From CAZHVS01 sp964536015 (GTDB taxonomy: Bacteria; Bacteroidota; Ignavibacteria; Ignavibacteriales; Ignavibacteriaceae), in NCBI GenBank assembly GCA_964536015.1, contig CAZHVS010000008.1, positions 1-64,000 on the forward strand: a stretch of 64,000 nucleotides of DNA, in the 5' to 3' direction. The translations under genes and the position numbers were made by a program. The notes beneath the pieces were generated by a model, which saw only the letters and a list, made by a program, of their open reading frames with translations, had not been told where the DNA came from and made no database searches. Shown in pieces: positions 26,788 to 36,700 of this stretch. The first letter of the stretch is position 1; the number at the start of each line of letters is the position of its first letter.

Positions 26788-27800
26788 TGATTACGATTGA
26801 TAGTAAATCGGTATCAAAAAAAGAATTTATTGATGTAAGAACTTTCTATCAAAAAGTTAAATCCAGAATTCAGATTAACTTATGTTCAGATGAATCAGGT
26901 TTTGATAGAAAAATTACAGAACAAAATTTACACAGACCCGGTTTAGCATTAGCCGGGTTTGTTAAATTATTTTCGTATCCTCGTATTCAGATTTTTGGGA
27001 ACACTGAAGTTAAATATTTACATAGCATCACTAGTGAGCAAAAGCTTAAAGCCTTTAGTAAAATATTTGACTTTGCTATTCCATGCATTATTTTTACAAA
27101 TGGTCATCATCCTGAAAGTGAGGTAATTGAATTAGCTAACAAAAAAAATATTCCGGTTTTTTGTACGCCCCTTACAACTACAAAGTTAACTTACTTTTTA
27201 AGTGATTTTCTTGAAGATCATTTTGCATTACGTGCTTCAATTCATGGATCGTTTGTAGATGTATATGGAATGGGTTTGTGTTTTATTGGTAAATCAGGAG
27301 TAGGGAAGAGTGAAGTTGCACTTGACCTTGTTGAAAGAGGACATCGATTAGTTGCTGACGATGTAATTTTTCTTACAAAAAAAGGTGAAGGAATCTTAAT
27401 GGGTTCAGGAACTGACCTGGTAAAACATTTTATGGAAATCAGAGGACTTGGATTTATTGATGTAGAAAAAATGTTCGGTGTAAGAGCAATAAGATTTCAA
27501 AAACGTCTGGAAGTAATTGTAGAATTAGAAATATGGGATCCAAATAGTGTATACACCCGTACTGGTTTAGACCACGAAACCGTCAATATACTTGACGTTG
27601 AAATACCTTATATTAAACTTCCAATTGTTCCAGGAAAAAATATAACGGTAATTGCAGAAATTATAGCTCTTAATTATTTATTGAAACATTACGGATATGA
27701 TGCCGCTCAGATTTTAAAAGATAGACTTGAAAACAAATTATCAAAAAACCAAGTGAATCTTGAAAGAGGTGTAGATTATTTTGAACATGACTTCGAATAA
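26787..27800 (+). CDS. hprK: HPr kinase/phosphorylase
   Basis: Bifunctional serine kinase/phosphorylase. The P-loop GKSGVGKS is at residues 168-175, followed by the family capping segment ERGHRLVADD and the C-terminal signature VPGKNITVIAEIIALN. The N-terminal domain is also complete, at 337 residues overall. The usual substrate, HPr, and other PTS genes are not in this window. Pairing with hpf recalls the hpf-hprK neighbourhoods of other phyla. Confidence 0.9.
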   Translation: MITIDSKSVSKKEFIDVRTFYQKVKSRIQINLCSDESGFDRKITEQNLHRPGLALAGFVKLFSYPRIQIFGNTEVKYLHSITSEQKLKAFSKIFDFAIPCIIFTNGHHPESEVIELANKKNIPVFCTPLTTTKLTYFLSDFLEDHFALRASIHGSFVDVYGMGLCFIGKSGVGKSEVALDLVERGHRLVADDVIFLTKKGEGILMGSGTDLVKHFMEIRGLGFIDVEKMFGVRAIRFQKRLEVIVELEIWDPNSVYTRTGLDHETVNILDVEIPYIKLPIVPGKNITVIAEIIALNYLLKHYGYDAAQILKDRLENKLSKNQVNLERGVDYFEHDFE

Positions 27801-27819
27801 AAAATATTAAATAAAATCG

Positions 27820-27850
27820 TTGACAAAGAGAGTTGGAATAGTTATGTTCG
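27820..27850 (+). promoter_or_regulatory. Probable promoter of the M23 peptidase gene
   Basis: TTG at 27820-27822, then exactly 20 nt and TATGTTCG at 27843-27850, one mismatch from TAnnTTTG and with the same spacing as two other promoters in this window. The same bases also read as TTGACA-N17-TATGTT, an acceptable sigma-70 site. It lies in the 60-bp gap before the peptidase. Confidence 0.5.
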
Positions 27851-27860
27851 CAAGGCATTT

Positions 27861-28757
27861 ATGAAAAAATTATATTTTTATTCCAAATCTAAACTTAGAT
27901 TTGTTGAGATTAGTATTGTCAAAATTGTAATAATATCAACAATTCTTTGTTTGCTGGTTTATGGAACGCTGTTCACTGTGGATTTTTTAATCAAAGAAAA
28001 TTCATCGAATAGTATTTCAGATGAAAAGCATGCTTCTGCAATGTTAGAGGAAATCATTTTAAAATACAAACAGTTAGATAAGAAATTAGAAGCCTTAACG
28101 AAGGAAAATAATGACCTAAGATTAGCTGCTAATCTACCAATCTTATCTGCAAAAGATAGAAATTTGGGTATTGGTGGCGGTTCTTTTAATAACCAGATCG
28201 ACTTTTTAAAACTTAAAACAAAAGGTGACTTTTCTGCTGCTTTGGACTTTGTAAATAGTATTCAACGCAAAATTGATTTTGAATTGCAGAATTATTCTTC
28301 AATAGAAAAAGCTTTTATCGAAAATAAAAATCTTTACAAATGTATTCCAGCTATCAAACCTTGTGAAGGTACTTTGTCCGAAAACAGTTTTGGGATGAGA
28401 CTTCACCCAATTCTTGGTTATATGAAAATGCATAATGGTGTTGATATAATTACAGATATTGGTACACCGGTTCATGTAACTGGAAATGGTGTAGTTACAT
28501 ATGTTGGTACAAGAAATGGATTTGGATTAATTGTAGAAATTGATCATGGTTTTGGATATAAAACTATTTATGGACATCTTTCTTCAGCAGATGTGGTAGA
28601 AGGACAATCCGTAAAGCGAGGAGATTTAATTGCTTATTCAGGTAATTCAGGATTATCATCAGGACCTCATCTTCATTATGAAGTTTTACATAACGGAATT
28701 AATCTAAATCCAGCAGAGTTTTTATATGACGAAACAAATATCTTCACAAAAAAATAA
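27861..28757 (+). CDS. M23 family peptidoglycan endopeptidase, membrane anchored
   Basis: A short cytoplasmic N-terminus and one membrane helix (residues ~20-42) lead into a periplasmic coiled-coil (about 50-90) and an M23 metallopeptidase domain. Zinc ligands are in MKMHNGVDI (H...D) and GPHLHYEVL (HxH). LytM-type domains cut peptidoglycan peptides or, if degenerate, activate amidases; the motifs here look intact. It has its own likely promoter. Confidence 0.88.
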   Translation: MKKLYFYSKSKLRFVEISIVKIVIISTILCLLVYGTLFTVDFLIKENSSNSISDEKHASAMLEEIILKYKQLDKKLEALTKENNDLRLAANLPILSAKDRNLGIGGGSFNNQIDFLKLKTKGDFSAALDFVNSIQRKIDFELQNYSSIEKAFIENKNLYKCIPAIKPCEGTLSENSFGMRLHPILGYMKMHNGVDIITDIGTPVHVTGNGVVTYVGTRNGFGLIVEIDHGFGYKTIYGHLSSADVVEGQSVKRGDLIAYSGNSGLSSGPHLHYEVLHNGINLNPAEFLYDETNIFTKK

Positions 28758-28777
28758 AATTAAGGAGAATAGATTTT

Positions 28778-28999
28778 ATGATTTGGACCATTGAATTAGC
28801 AGCTTATCTAGATGACGCACCTTGGCCCGCATCAAAAGAAGAATTAATTGATTATGCTGAAAGAATTGGAGCCCCGCTTGAGGTTATTGAAAATCTTAAA
28901 GAGCTTGAAGATGCTGAAGAACCGTATGAATCAATCGAAGATATTTGGCCTGACTATCCTACGGATGAGGACTTCTTTTTCAATGAAGACGAAAATTAA
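28778..28999 (+). CDS. DUF2795 small acidic protein
   Basis: A 73-residue protein beginning MIWTIELAAYLDDAPWPASK, with the family core ELIDYAERIGAPLEVIENL and a strongly acidic tail (IEDIWPDYPTDEDFFFNEDE). It is conserved in Chlorobi/Ignavibacteria; function unknown. A good upstream AAGGAG and a perfect terminator directly after the stop suggest an abundant short transcript. Confidence 0.8.
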   Translation: MIWTIELAAYLDDAPWPASKEELIDYAERIGAPLEVIENLKELEDAEEPYESIEDIWPDYPTDEDFFFNEDEN

Positions 29000-29001
29000 T
29001 C

Positions 29002-29025
29002 GGCACTTTTAGTGCCTTTTTTTTT
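29002..29025 (+). terminator. Rho-independent terminator abutting holB
   Basis: GGCACT (29002-29007), loop TTT, AGTGCC (29011-29016), then nine T. It is the clearest intrinsic terminator in the window. The T-run ends exactly one base before the ATG of the next gene. Confidence 0.9.
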
Positions 29026-30159
29026 ATGAATTTTTGGGATGGAATATATGGCCACGATTCTGAAAAAAAAGTTTTAGAAAAAATTCTTTTCTCTGATTCT
29101 ATCCCTCAAGCTATAATTTTTAATGGTAAAAAAGGAATTGGCAAAGACTTTATTGCCAGGCGTTTTTCTTTCTTATTAAACAGCAGGAAATTACTAAAAA
29201 AAAATTCCAAGATCATCTTCAATAATAGTTACGAAGATGAGAATATTAAATATGTGATTCCTTTACCGCGAGGTAAGAATGAGACAAGCGGTGATTCACC
29301 ATTAGAAAAAATATCTAAAGAAGAGTATAAAATAATTTCAAGTGAAATAAAGGAAAAATGTAAAAATCCTTATTATCAAATTGATATTCCTAAAGCAAAT
29401 GAAATTAAAATAAATAGTATTAGGGATATTAATAAATTTATTTCATTAGATGTGTCGCAGGATTCTTATAAATCAGTTATTATTTCTTCAGCAGAATTAA
29501 TGAATGATGAATCTCAAAATGCATTATTGAAAAGTCTTGAAGAACCTCCAGAAAATACTATTTTTATTCTTACAACTTCTGATTTGAATCGACTAAAAGA
29601 AACTATTAAGTCTCGATGCTGGATTCTAAATTTTGAACCTCTTGATGTCAGAGACCTTGAATTAATACTAAAAAATTATTTCAATTTTGATGCTGATTCT
29701 ATATTGCCAATTCTAAATTTTTCTGATGGTTCAACTTCAGTTGCACTTACGTTAATTAATAGTAATTTCAAGTTATTAAAAGAAAAAGCAATATTAGTAT
29801 TAAGATATTCACTGGGATCAAAATTTTATTCCGCATTTAAAGAAATTTCTTTTATCCAAAAAGAAAATAATTCAATTTCTACTTTCTTGATTTTTATTAA
29901 TTTAATTATTGCTTGGCTAAATGATGTAAAAAAAGACAGAATAGGTTCAAGTAATTTTGTTTTTAACGATTATATTGAAACAATAAAAAAATTTAATCAA
30001 AATTTTTCAGATGTCGAAGTGAACAACTCTATATTGCAAATAGAAAAATTTTCAAATTTATTGATTAATAATAATATTAACCTGAACATTATAATTTTTA
30101 ATTTAATTTTTGAATTAAATTCAATTATTACAAATCGTTTTAATAAAGAGGGAATATGA
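29026..30159 (+). CDS. holB: DNA polymerase III clamp-loader subunit delta'
   Basis: AAA+ subunit of the replication clamp loader. MNFWDGIYGHDSEKKVLEKI is the typical start, followed by a P-loop-like GKKGIGKD and the DnaX/HolB signature ALLKSLEEPPENTIFILTTSDL with the sensor region KSRCWILNF. The central zinc module found in DnaX is absent, and a divergent, Ile/Asn-rich C-terminal domain fits delta'. No Shine-Dalgarno is possible because the preceding nine bases are the T-run of a terminator. Its end overlaps the thiolase by 4 nt. Confidence 0.85.
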   Translation: MNFWDGIYGHDSEKKVLEKILFSDSIPQAIIFNGKKGIGKDFIARRFSFLLNSRKLLKKNSKIIFNNSYEDENIKYVIPLPRGKNETSGDSPLEKISKEEYKIISSEIKEKCKNPYYQIDIPKANEIKINSIRDINKFISLDVSQDSYKSVIISSAELMNDESQNALLKSLEEPPENTIFILTTSDLNRLKETIKSRCWILNFEPLDVRDLELILKNYFNFDADSILPILNFSDGSTSVALTLINSNFKLLKEKAILVLRYSLGSKFYSAFKEISFIQKENNSISTFLIFINLIIAWLNDVKKDRIGSSNFVFNDYIETIKKFNQNFSDVEVNNSILQIEKFSNLLINNNINLNIIIFNLIFELNSIITNRFNKEGI

Positions 30160-31334
30160 AAGTTGTAATCACTAATGCAAAGAGAACGCCAATTGGTTCA
30201 TTTAATGGTATGTTATCTGGTTTTTCATCACCACAACTTGGTAGTTTTGCTATAAAAGCATTAATAGAAGAATCAAAAATTTCTGGAAAAGAAGTCGATG
30301 AAGTTATTATGGGAAATGTCCTTACAGCAGGAATAGGACAAGCACCAGCTCGTCAAGCAGCATTATTAGCAGGTTTACCTGTTACTACTGAATGTTTAAC
30401 AATTAATAAAATGTGTGGAAGTGGATTGAAATCAGTTATGTTAGCAGAGCAAGCTATTGCCTGCGGAGATGCGGAGGTTGTTATTGCTGGAGGACAGGAA
30501 AGTATGAGTCAGGCTCCATATATTTTATCGAAAGCACGACAAGGATATAGATTAGGTCATGGAACTTTATTTGACTCTATGATATTAGATGGGCTTTGGG
30601 ATGTATATAACAACATACATATGGGAGATTGTGCAGAATCGTGTGCACGAGATTTCAAATTTACGCGGAAAGAACTTGATCTATTTGCAATTGATTCTTA
30701 TAAAAAAGCTCAGGAAGCTCAAAATAATGGCCGTTTTGATGAAGAAATAATTCCAGTTAAAATTACAACGAAATCATCAGAAACAGTTTTGAAAAAAGAT
30801 GAAGAACCTCAAAAAGTGAATTTTGAAAAAATTGAAAAGTTGAAACCTGCTTTTCAGAAGGATGGGATCATCACAGCTGCGAATGCTTCAAAAATTAATG
30901 ATGGAGCTGCAGCCTTACTTATTATGTCTGAAGAAAAAGCTAAGGCACTGGGATTAACACCACTTGTTGAGATTGTTGCTCATACATCAGTTGCAAAAGA
31001 ACCAATAAATTTTCCAACTGCACCTGCAAACGCAATAAACAAATTACTTAATAAAGTTAATATGGACATATCTCAAATTGATATATTTGAAATAAATGAA
31101 GCCTTTGCAGTTGTATCGCTTGCAGTAAATACTTTACTGAATCTGAATAGATCCAAAGTCAATTTAAATGGAGGTGCCATTGCATTAGGACATCCAATAG
31201 GAGCAAGTGGAGCACGTATTTTAGTTACTTTAATTCATGAAATGATTAAACAAAATTTTAAATTTGGTATAGCATCACTATGTATTGGTGGTGGTGAAGC
31301 ATCAGCACTTTTATTAAAAAAATATGGAGATTAA
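30156..31334 (+). CDS. Acetyl-CoA C-acetyltransferase (thiolase)
   Basis: Condenses two acetyl-CoA to acetoacetyl-CoA or runs in reverse. The acyl-acceptor cysteine is in NKMCGSGLKSV (about residue 88), the histidine in NGGAIALGHPIGASGAR and the second cysteine in CIGGGEASALLL. At 392 residues it is full length. It is paired with a 3-hydroxyacyl-CoA dehydrogenase 3 bp downstream, suggesting a short butanoyl-CoA or acetoacetate route. Confidence 0.93.
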   Translation: MKVVITNAKRTPIGSFNGMLSGFSSPQLGSFAIKALIEESKISGKEVDEVIMGNVLTAGIGQAPARQAALLAGLPVTTECLTINKMCGSGLKSVMLAEQAIACGDAEVVIAGGQESMSQAPYILSKARQGYRLGHGTLFDSMILDGLWDVYNNIHMGDCAESCARDFKFTRKELDLFAIDSYKKAQEAQNNGRFDEEIIPVKITTKSSETVLKKDEEPQKVNFEKIEKLKPAFQKDGIITAANASKINDGAAALLIMSEEKAKALGLTPLVEIVAHTSVAKEPINFPTAPANAINKLLNKVNMDISQIDIFEINEAFAVVSLAVNTLLNLNRSKVNLNGGAIALGHPIGASGARILVTLIHEMIKQNFKFGIASLCIGGGEASALLLKKYGD

Positions 31335-31337
31335 AAA

Positions 31338-32186
31338 ATGGATATAAAAAATGTAACTATTATTGGTGGTGGCACGATGGGAAGTGGTATTATTACTGTA
31401 TTTCTCATAAAAAATTTTAATGTCTGTCTTTTAGATTTAGAAACTGAAAAAATTGAAAAAAGCAAAAAAGTAATCGAAAACAACCTTATCAGACTAGCCA
31501 ATAAAGGAATAATTGATGCAAATGAAATTAGTTCTTTATTAAACAAGCTTAAAACAGAAACATTGATTGAAAAAGTAAATTTAGACGCGGACATAGTTAT
31601 AGAAGCTGTGTATGAAAATAAAGAAGTTAAATTAAATATATTTTATACTTTAGACAAACTAATTAAACCGGAATGTATATTTGCTTCGAATACTTCATCA
31701 ATTTCTATTACTGAATTAGCAAAAAATTGCAGACCAGAAAAGTTTATTGGTATGCATTTTATGAATCCTGTACCAATAATGAAATTAGTCGAAATAATCC
31801 GAGGTTATTCAACTTCAAATGAAACCTATCATACCATTTATGATTTAGCAATAAAATTAGATAAAATTCCAGTTGAAGTTAATGATTATCCAGGATTTAT
31901 TTCCAATCGTATTTTAATGCCAATGATTAATGAAGCAATTTATACGCTAATGGAAGGTGTAGCTTCAGTTGAAAGTATTGATACAGTAATGAAATTAGGG
32001 ATGAATCATCCTATGGGACCATTAACACTAGCCGATTTTATTGGGCTTGATGTATGCCTATCAATAATGGAAGTTTTATATAGTGGATTTAATGATACTA
32101 AATATCGTCCATGTCCATTATTGAAAAAAATGGTTGCAGCAGGAAAACTTGGTAAAAAAAGCGGAGAAGGATTTTACAAATATTAA
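31338..32186 (+). CDS. hbd: 3-hydroxybutyryl-CoA dehydrogenase
   Basis: NAD(P)-dependent reduction of acetoacetyl-CoA or oxidation of 3-hydroxybutyryl-CoA. The Rossmann motif IIGGGTMGSGI is at the N-terminus, the catalytic region is FIGMHFMNPVPIMKLVE, and the C-terminal domain ends KLGKKSGEGFYKY. The 282-residue single-domain form matches short-chain HBD. It follows the thiolase directly and meets ftsY tail to tail after 34 bp. Confidence 0.92.
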   Translation: MDIKNVTIIGGGTMGSGIITVFLIKNFNVCLLDLETEKIEKSKKVIENNLIRLANKGIIDANEISSLLNKLKTETLIEKVNLDADIVIEAVYENKEVKLNIFYTLDKLIKPECIFASNTSSISITELAKNCRPEKFIGMHFMNPVPIMKLVEIIRGYSTSNETYHTIYDLAIKLDKIPVEVNDYPGFISNRILMPMINEAIYTLMEGVASVESIDTVMKLGMNHPMGPLTLADFIGLDVCLSIMEVLYSGFNDTKYRPCPLLKKMVAAGKLGKKSGEGFYKY

Positions 32187-32220
32187 ATACCGATAATGTA
32201 TATTATGTAAAGTGTTATTT

Positions 32221-33159
32221 CTAATCTTCTAATTTAAATAAAGCATCTACATATAACTCAGCATCAAAATTCTGAAGATCTTCAATATCTTCCCCAACTC
32301 CAATGAATCGAATAGGAATTTTCATTTTATTATTTATTTGTAGAATTGATCCACCTTTTGCTGTACCATCAAGTTTTGTAATAATTAAACCTGTAATTGG
32401 AATTGCTTTAGAAAATTCTTCTGCCTGTAATAAACCATTCTGACCAGTATTTCCATCTAAAACAAGAAAAATTTCATTCGGAGCATTTGGAATAAGCTTT
32501 TTGATTGTACGGTCGATTTTTTTCATCTCGTCCATTAAATTTTGCTTAGTATGTAATCTGCCCGCTGTATCTATTAGCACAATATCAATATGAGTATCAA
32601 TCGCTTGTCTGATTGTATCATATGCAACACTAGATGGGTCGTAATTTTTGCCATGAACGACTTCCACATTAGCACGCTTTGCCCATATTTCTAATTGATC
32701 ATTTGCTGCAGCCCTGAAGGTATCAGCAGAGCCAATCAGTACTTTAAGTCCATTTAATCTAAAATTGTGAGCTAATTTTCCTATCGTAGTTGTTTTTCCT
32801 GCTCCATTTACACCAACAACAAGAATAATAAATGGTCTTGATTTTTCAATGTTTGCTAAGAAATCATTTTCAGGTTTATTCATCATTGTTAAAATAGATT
32901 TCTTAACAGCATTGATCACTGCTATTTTATCTCTTTCACTTTCTTCTTTAAGATAAACTTTTGACTGCTCAATTATTTTAGTTGTTGTATCAAATCCAAT
33001 ATCTGAAGAAATTAATATCTCTTCCAGGTCGTCAATTGTATTTTCGTCAATTCTAGCTTTCCCTGTAATAGCCTCGGAGATTTTTGATGTAAATTTTTCA
33101 CGAGTCTTAGACAACCCTTGTTTTAGTTTATCAAAGTTAATATTTTTAAAAAAATTCAT
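32221..33159 (-). CDS. ftsY: Signal recognition particle receptor FtsY
   Basis: SRP-type GTPase that docks ribosome-nascent chain complexes at the membrane. The NG domain is complete: G1 GVNGAGKTTTIGKLA, the DTFRAAA segment, DTAGR and TKLDGTAKGG. The acidic A domain of E. coli FtsY is missing, leaving the short form (312 residues). Its start overlaps the pgsA stop by 4 nt. Confidence 0.95.
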   Translation of the reverse strand: MNFFKNINFDKLKQGLSKTREKFTSKISEAITGKARIDENTIDDLEEILISSDIGFDTTTKIIEQSKVYLKEESERDKIAVINAVKKSILTMMNKPENDFLANIEKSRPFIILVVGVNGAGKTTTIGKLAHNFRLNGLKVLIGSADTFRAAANDQLEIWAKRANVEVVHGKNYDPSSVAYDTIRQAIDTHIDIVLIDTAGRLHTKQNLMDEMKKIDRTIKKLIPNAPNEIFLVLDGNTGQNGLLQAEEFSKAIPITGLIITKLDGTAKGGSILQINNKMKIPIRFIGVGEDIEDLQNFDAELYVDALFKLED

Positions 33160-33701
33160 TTTATTGATTTTATCCCACGTATTACATAGTTAATAAAAGA
33201 AACATAAACTAAAATTAAACTTCCATTGTAAACAATTTTGTAAAAAATATTTTGTTCTGTAAGTCCAAAAAGAATTGCAAGAATTAGTGAACAAATGACG
33301 AGCACTGTTCCCTTTCCGACATAATCAGATGGTAAAACTTTTCCTAGCTTTTTAGATAACAAAACGCTTAATAATATTATTAAAAAATCTCTACCAATAA
33401 TTGTCCAAAAAATTAAATTATCTAATTTCCCTATTAAGAAAAGTTTAACAAAAATAGTTGCAATGCAAATTTTGTCAGCAAGAGGATCTATTATTTTTCC
33501 GAACTCTGTAACCTGATTCAACTTACGAGCAAGATACCCATCCAATATATCCGTCATAGCAGCTAGAATGCATAAAATTGCTATAGTTATTTTATTTACT
33601 TCGTAATTATCAAACAATAACCAAAAAGGTATTGCCATCAATAATCTTAAGAGACTCAATAAATTAGATATGGTAAATATTTCATTAAACTTGATTTTCA
33701 T
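33156..33701 (-). CDS. pgsA: CDP-diacylglycerol-glycerol-3-phosphate 3-phosphatidyltransferase
   Basis: Integral membrane enzyme of phosphatidylglycerol synthesis. The CDP-alcohol phosphotransferase signature D-x2-D-G-x2-A-R...G-x3-D-x3-D appears as DILDGYLARKLNQVTEFGKI followed by IDPLADK. Several membrane helices cover the 181 residues. It is coupled by 4-nt overlaps to the protease upstream and ftsY downstream. PgsA is favoured over related transferases by length and sequence. Confidence 0.85.
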   Translation of the reverse strand: MKIKFNEIFTISNLLSLLRLLMAIPFWLLFDNYEVNKITIAILCILAAMTDILDGYLARKLNQVTEFGKIIDPLADKICIATIFVKLFLIGKLDNLIFWTIIGRDFLIILLSVLLSKKLGKVLPSDYVGKGTVLVICSLILAILFGLTEQNIFYKIVYNGSLILVYVSFINYVIRGIKSIK

Positions 33702-36700
33702 TTTACAATTGCAATCTTTCCGAGTTTAGTGCCTACTTCATTTTTTTTGTCATCATATTGGACAATCCTGTACAGATAAATTCCTGAGTTTACTTGTTTT
33801 CCATATAAATCTTTCAAATTCCATGAAACTCCACCATTACCATCTTTTTCATCTAAAGTAATGATTCTGTTTCCATTTAATGCCCAGATAGTAATTTCGG
33901 CATTCCTGGGAAGGTTAGCAAACGTAAGTGTGCTATTTTCATTTGTTATCTTTGCTGGACTTGGATAGAAATAAACATCAGAAAGATCTTTTGCGTAACT
34001 TGTTAATAAAATTACGCTGCCTGCACCATCAGTTATATTTACTTTCCCAGAAGATAGTGATGAAAAAACATTACTTATCTTTAACCTGTATTCTCTTCCA
34101 ACACTGCCAATAACATTTGCTAAATCTAATATTATTTCTTTGTTACCTTGTAATGTATTAAATGAAACAACTTTATTTTCTGGTTGAAAACTATAATTTA
34201 TTCCATTTGTCGCTGAAGGCACATCATATTCTTTATTAAAAATAATTTTTATCTTATATGGACTTAAAATTTCATACGATTCAACAAAAAACATTTCTGA
34301 AACCGGTGCGATTGAAAAAGTAACTTGAATTGAATCGAATTGTATAGGAGATGAAAATAAATCTTTTAATCCATTAATGAATAATTTATAATTTCCACTC
34401 ATTGAGTTTTTAAATGAGACTAAATATGAGTATTGGTTTGATGAAGAAATAGAATTTGGAAAAATAATATTACCCACTGAATCAGCTAGATAGATTGCTT
34501 GAACATTCTCAATTGTATTATTCATCTTTTCTGTAAAATGAAGAATAAGAGATGAATTGTTTTTAGTCTCAACCGACAAAATTTTTGCTGGCTGATGATG
34601 ATATACTTTGATTATCCTACTCAACTGGGAATAAGGTTCAATTTTCAAAGGATTGTATGCCTTAATTCCATAGTAATAATCTTTTTTCAAAACATTATTA
34701 GAATCAATATAATACTTCAAGTAAGTTGAATCAAAAAGTAAAAGGTTATCTGCAGAATTTCCTTTGTAAATATAAAATTTACTATCAGGACTATTCCAAG
34801 TCAATTTTACTTTTTGGCTATCAATACTATACCCGGCAACATCGATTGGTGTTTGTGGAGAATTCGAATTTCCAAATTCATAAAACTTTATTTTTTTATC
34901 TGTAGGAAATGCAACTTCTATAACTCCATTTTCATTTAAATCTGATATTAAAATGGAATTTGAATTTATATTCTCTTCAAAAAATATTACTTTATCTTTT
35001 CCAGCTTGCCTTTTCAATACATATGAGTAAGGGAATGTAAATAGAATCAGTTCCTCTTTGCCATCATTATCAATATCTGCAAATTTTAAACTGTTTCCAG
35101 CGTTTTGAAAAGCAGACTTAAATTCAGTAGCTGCATCTATAAATGCATTATTATAAATTATGTGTAATTGATTACCAATAAATGTAAAAATCGTTAATAA
35201 GTGATAACTTGCGATATCAACACTACTAATTGAGTGTAATAACACTGCAATATCTTTTCTCCCATCACCATCATAATCACCATAGGCAAGATAAGCAGAT
35301 GAACCTGCATAACCGGTGCTTATTTGTTTATCCTTAAGTATAGTCCCATCAGGATAAAATTCATAACTAAAAATGTCACCATCCATATCAACCATCCAGA
35401 GTTCATTAATGCCGTCGCCATTTATATCTGCGATAAGTCCATTTGGTGAATCGAATAAATTATCAGCTAACCCACTTTGGGTAAAATTAGTTATCGATTT
35501 CAAAAAATTTAAACTTAAGTCAGAATTAACCTTATAAACAGACACAGTAGTATCATTTGTAATAGCAAGTAATTCTGTTTTTCCATCTTTGTTAATATCT
35601 TTTGCCATTACAGGCCAAAACATCGAAGAATCCTTTTTGGTTTTCTGGATTAGTTTCGATGAATTAATATTATCTTGTTCATACAAATATGAATTGTAAT
35701 ACCAATAACTTAACAGGTCTTTCTTTCCATTCGCATTAAAGTCTCCAAATTCTTTAGGAATCTTTTCATAAAGTGTATCAAGTTTTACAAATAAATTATT
35801 TTGAAGCTGATATAAATTTGCAACTCGTGAGTTGGAATTTTCCCTAATAAATACTTCATTTTTCACATTTGAAGTGAAGTTAACCGGTTGATCAAAAATA
35901 ATCCCTGGAGGTAATGAAAAAGTCATTTCCGAATAAGGAATTAAATTAAAATAATCATCTGTTTTAATCTGAAAGAAATTATTTGTGCTATCTTTTATCA
36001 ATGTTGTTAACCCGACAAGGTTTTCCAATTGAAAATAAATATCATAAACAGTGTTTGGTTTTACAATTTGTTTTGGAATAAAACCATAATGAAGTTGTGA
36101 AACGAATTGGTTATTTGTAGCAAATCCATCAAGAGAAACAAACGAGAAATTTTGTGTTCCTGATTCTCTATAAAACATCTTTACTGTTGCTGGTTTAAAA
36201 GTATAAACAGCTGACATAATAGTAGATTTCTCTCCATAGTAAGCGGGTCCTACTGAGACTATTTCACCCGTTGGTGGAGTCTTCATATGATGGAAATTCA
36301 ATCTCTCTTCCATTGTTCTGCCGTTAGTTTGATAAACAACAAGCCTTAAGGTAAAAACAGTGTCTCCAAATGATGATAGGTCAATATTAGATAAAAAAGA
36401 ATTAGCAAATTGATTTTTGCGATTTTGCATTAATGTTTTCCAAGATGTTGGATTTAAACCCACACCATAGAATAAATCGCAACTAACAAAATAAGGAGAT
36501 AATGCAGTTCCGTAAACTTCAATTGAATCAGATTTAGTTGCAAAATCTTGCTTTGGAAAATCAAATTTAATTTTAGCAGGAGCTAATGAATTAAGTGCTT
36601 TGAACAGGTTTACTCTTCCAGCTCCACTTTTTAAATCCCAACCAGGTTGTTCAATATCATCTGAACTTGTTTTAATAATTTGTTTGACTTCTTCATTTGA

